A stretch of 64,000 nt of DNA from NCBI GenBank assembly GCA_902775345.1, contig CACYLW010000005.1, positions 36,117 through 100,116 on the forward strand, read 5' to 3'. The position numbers and the translations under genes are program-made. The notes below the pieces were generated by a model, which was not told the origin of the DNA, ran no database searches, and worked only from the letters and a program-made list of their open reading frames with translations. Origin of the DNA: an uncultured Eubacteriales bacterium. GTDB taxonomy: Bacteria > Bacillota > Clostridia > Peptostreptococcales > Anaerovoracaceae. Each line of letters begins with the position of its first letter. Within the stretch, counting starts at the first letter, position 1. Shown piece after piece: positions 63,158 to 64,000 of the stretch.

Positions 63158-64000
63158 CTATACCTCCATATATGATGGGACAGAGATCCAGAGCGGATCG
63201 CCGTCACAGTGTATGAGTCCGCCGGAAACGCTTACCTTGCCGCCTCCGAACAGGTCGTCGTATACTCCGTCAGGAAGGTCCACCGGAACATCCCCGGAAA
63301 GACCCCTGAATGAGAAAATGCCTGTCTTGCAGTTTATCCTGTCATCTCTTGTGAGTACGGCAATATCTTTTTCATCATCTGTCTCAGCAGTAAATATATC
63401 ATCTGCTGAGAGAGTTTCTTTCTTAAGTTTTGCAAGCTTGCTGATGAGATCCGAAATGTCTGCTCCCGCATCCCAGTCAACAAGGTCACGGTCGAAGAGG
63501 GAAGGCGTGTGCGCGGCTTTCACTTCCTGTCCCCCGTAGATAAGAGTCGTTCCTTTGAGGAAAAAGATCAGCGCTGTAAAGTTCCTGAGCGCCTGCTCGT
63601 TTGCCGCTCTCGGAGCAAAACGGGCTGTATCGTGGTTCTCCAGATAGCGGAGCTTGTTATACGTCTTAGGATATGCGAAATCCTGGAAGCACAGAAGATC
63701 CATCCAGTGTGACAGGCTGCCTTTTCCGTCAACATACTTATCGAAAGATTCGCGCACATCGTACTCATACTCGATGTCGAATGCTTCAAAGGCCTCGGTA
63801 TCGGTAGCAGAGTACATTCCGCGTCTCCGGCATTCCACACTGAAACCGCGGTAGACGCTCTCGGCAAGCCAAATGAAATCAGGTTTTATTTCAGCGATCT
63901 CCCTGCGGGCTCTTTTCCAGAATTCCACCGGAATGAAAGACGCCACATCGCAGCGGAACCCGTCCACTATCCGTGCCCATCCCTTGAGCGACTCTATCTG
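63158..64000 (-). CDS. GH13 alpha-amylase family enzyme, C-terminal part (5' end outside the window)
   Basis: The frame is open to base 64000, so the gene begins beyond the window; 280 codons are seen. Catalytic blocks: nucleophile in VDGFRCDVASFIP, acid/base Glu in IWLAESVYRGF, and the third Asp in LENHDTARFAP. GTTLIYGGQEV is also typical. The C-terminal beta domain is short and ends in SVPSYMEV. GH13 type (alpha-glucosidase, amylase or sucrose-acting) cannot be fixed from this part. It is convergent to amylosucrase and in an operon with the DUF624 gene, so it may degrade the alpha-glucan that amylosucrase could form. Confidence 0.88.
   Translation of the reverse strand, partial: QIESLKGWARIVDGFRCDVASFIPVEFWKRARREIAEIKPDFIWLAESVYRGFSVECRRRGMYSATDTEAFEAFDIEYEYDVRESFDKYVDGKGSLSHWMDLLCFQDFAYPKTYNKLRYLENHDTARFAPRAANEQALRNFTALIFFLKGTTLIYGGQEVKAAHTPSLFDRDLVDWDAGADISDLISKLAKLKKETLSADDIFTAETDDEKDIAVLTRDDRINCKTGIFSFRGLSGDVPVDLPDGVYDDLFGGGKVSVSGGLIHCDGDPLWISVPSYMEV

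Overview
The window reads as a chromosomal segment of a Gram-positive anaerobe of the Bacillota, most likely class Clostridia. This is inferred from lipobox-bearing binding proteins, a class B sortase, XpaC/TelA, addB-walJ-rlmH style housekeeping genes, AGGAGG-type ribosome binding sites and moderate G+C (about 50% by eye). Almost everything lies on the + strand; only the last 1.5 kb is on the - strand. I see no rRNA, tRNA, insertion sequence, prophage, CRISPR array or replication origin.

Layout. 1-2.5 kb: end of a methionine importer operon (metN-I-Q) with an Asp/Glu racemase-family gene and a terminator. 2.6-15.3 kb: a 2128-residue protein with 23 tandem ~78-residue repeats and no signal peptide, overlapping a CNNM/CorC-type transporter gene, then secA, a miniature LemA and a DUF2207 membrane protein with a glycine-rich tail. 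15.3-18.5 kb: a mosaic inverted-repeat spacer, a HAD phosphatase and a fusion of a seven-helix membrane domain, a degenerate histidine-kinase-like ATPase fold and a dicarboxylate symporter. 18.5-24.5 kb: prfB with its programmed +1 frameshift, addB, walJ-like, rlmH and a small membrane protein. 24.6-31.9 kb: a seven-gene V-type ATPase (E, DUF2764, A, B, D, I, K) of the Chlamydia/spirochaete/Bacteroidetes gene order, whose K subunit carries the Na+ ligand set. 32-34.9 kb: a phosphohexomutase, a class B sortase and a phosphoribosyltransferase. 35-40.5 kb: a branched-chain amino acid importer (livJHMGF) behind a perfect consensus promoter and an unlisted 28-codon ORF, 15 of whose 28 residues are Leu, Ile or Val. 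40.6-45.5 kb: an acidic lipoprotein, XpaC- and TelA-like proteins and a membrane-anchored nuclease.

45.5-64 kb is one carbohydrate region. galK, galT, an esterase and a GH13 glucosidase are followed by a sugar ABC importer (binding protein, two permeases, a DUF624 protein, an MsmK/UgpC-type ATPase), then an alpha-galactosidase (GH36), a GH32 fructosidase, a fructokinase and an amylosucrase-type GH13 enzyme. On the - strand follow a second DUF624 gene and the end of another GH13 gene. Read together this is a raffinose-family oligosaccharide and sucrose route: import, removal of galactose (to the Leloir enzymes), splitting of sucrose, phosphorylation of fructose, and possible diversion of the glucosyl group into alpha-glucan. 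None of these enzymes has a visible signal peptide, so digestion should be cytoplasmic. No regulator or galE gene is in the window.

The most notable points are the leader region of the liv operon, the leaderless giant repeat protein, the sensor-ATPase-symporter fusion, the Na+-type V-ATPase lacking recognisable C, F and G genes, the DUF624 gene that appears to start at AUU, and the repeated use of extended -10 promoters.
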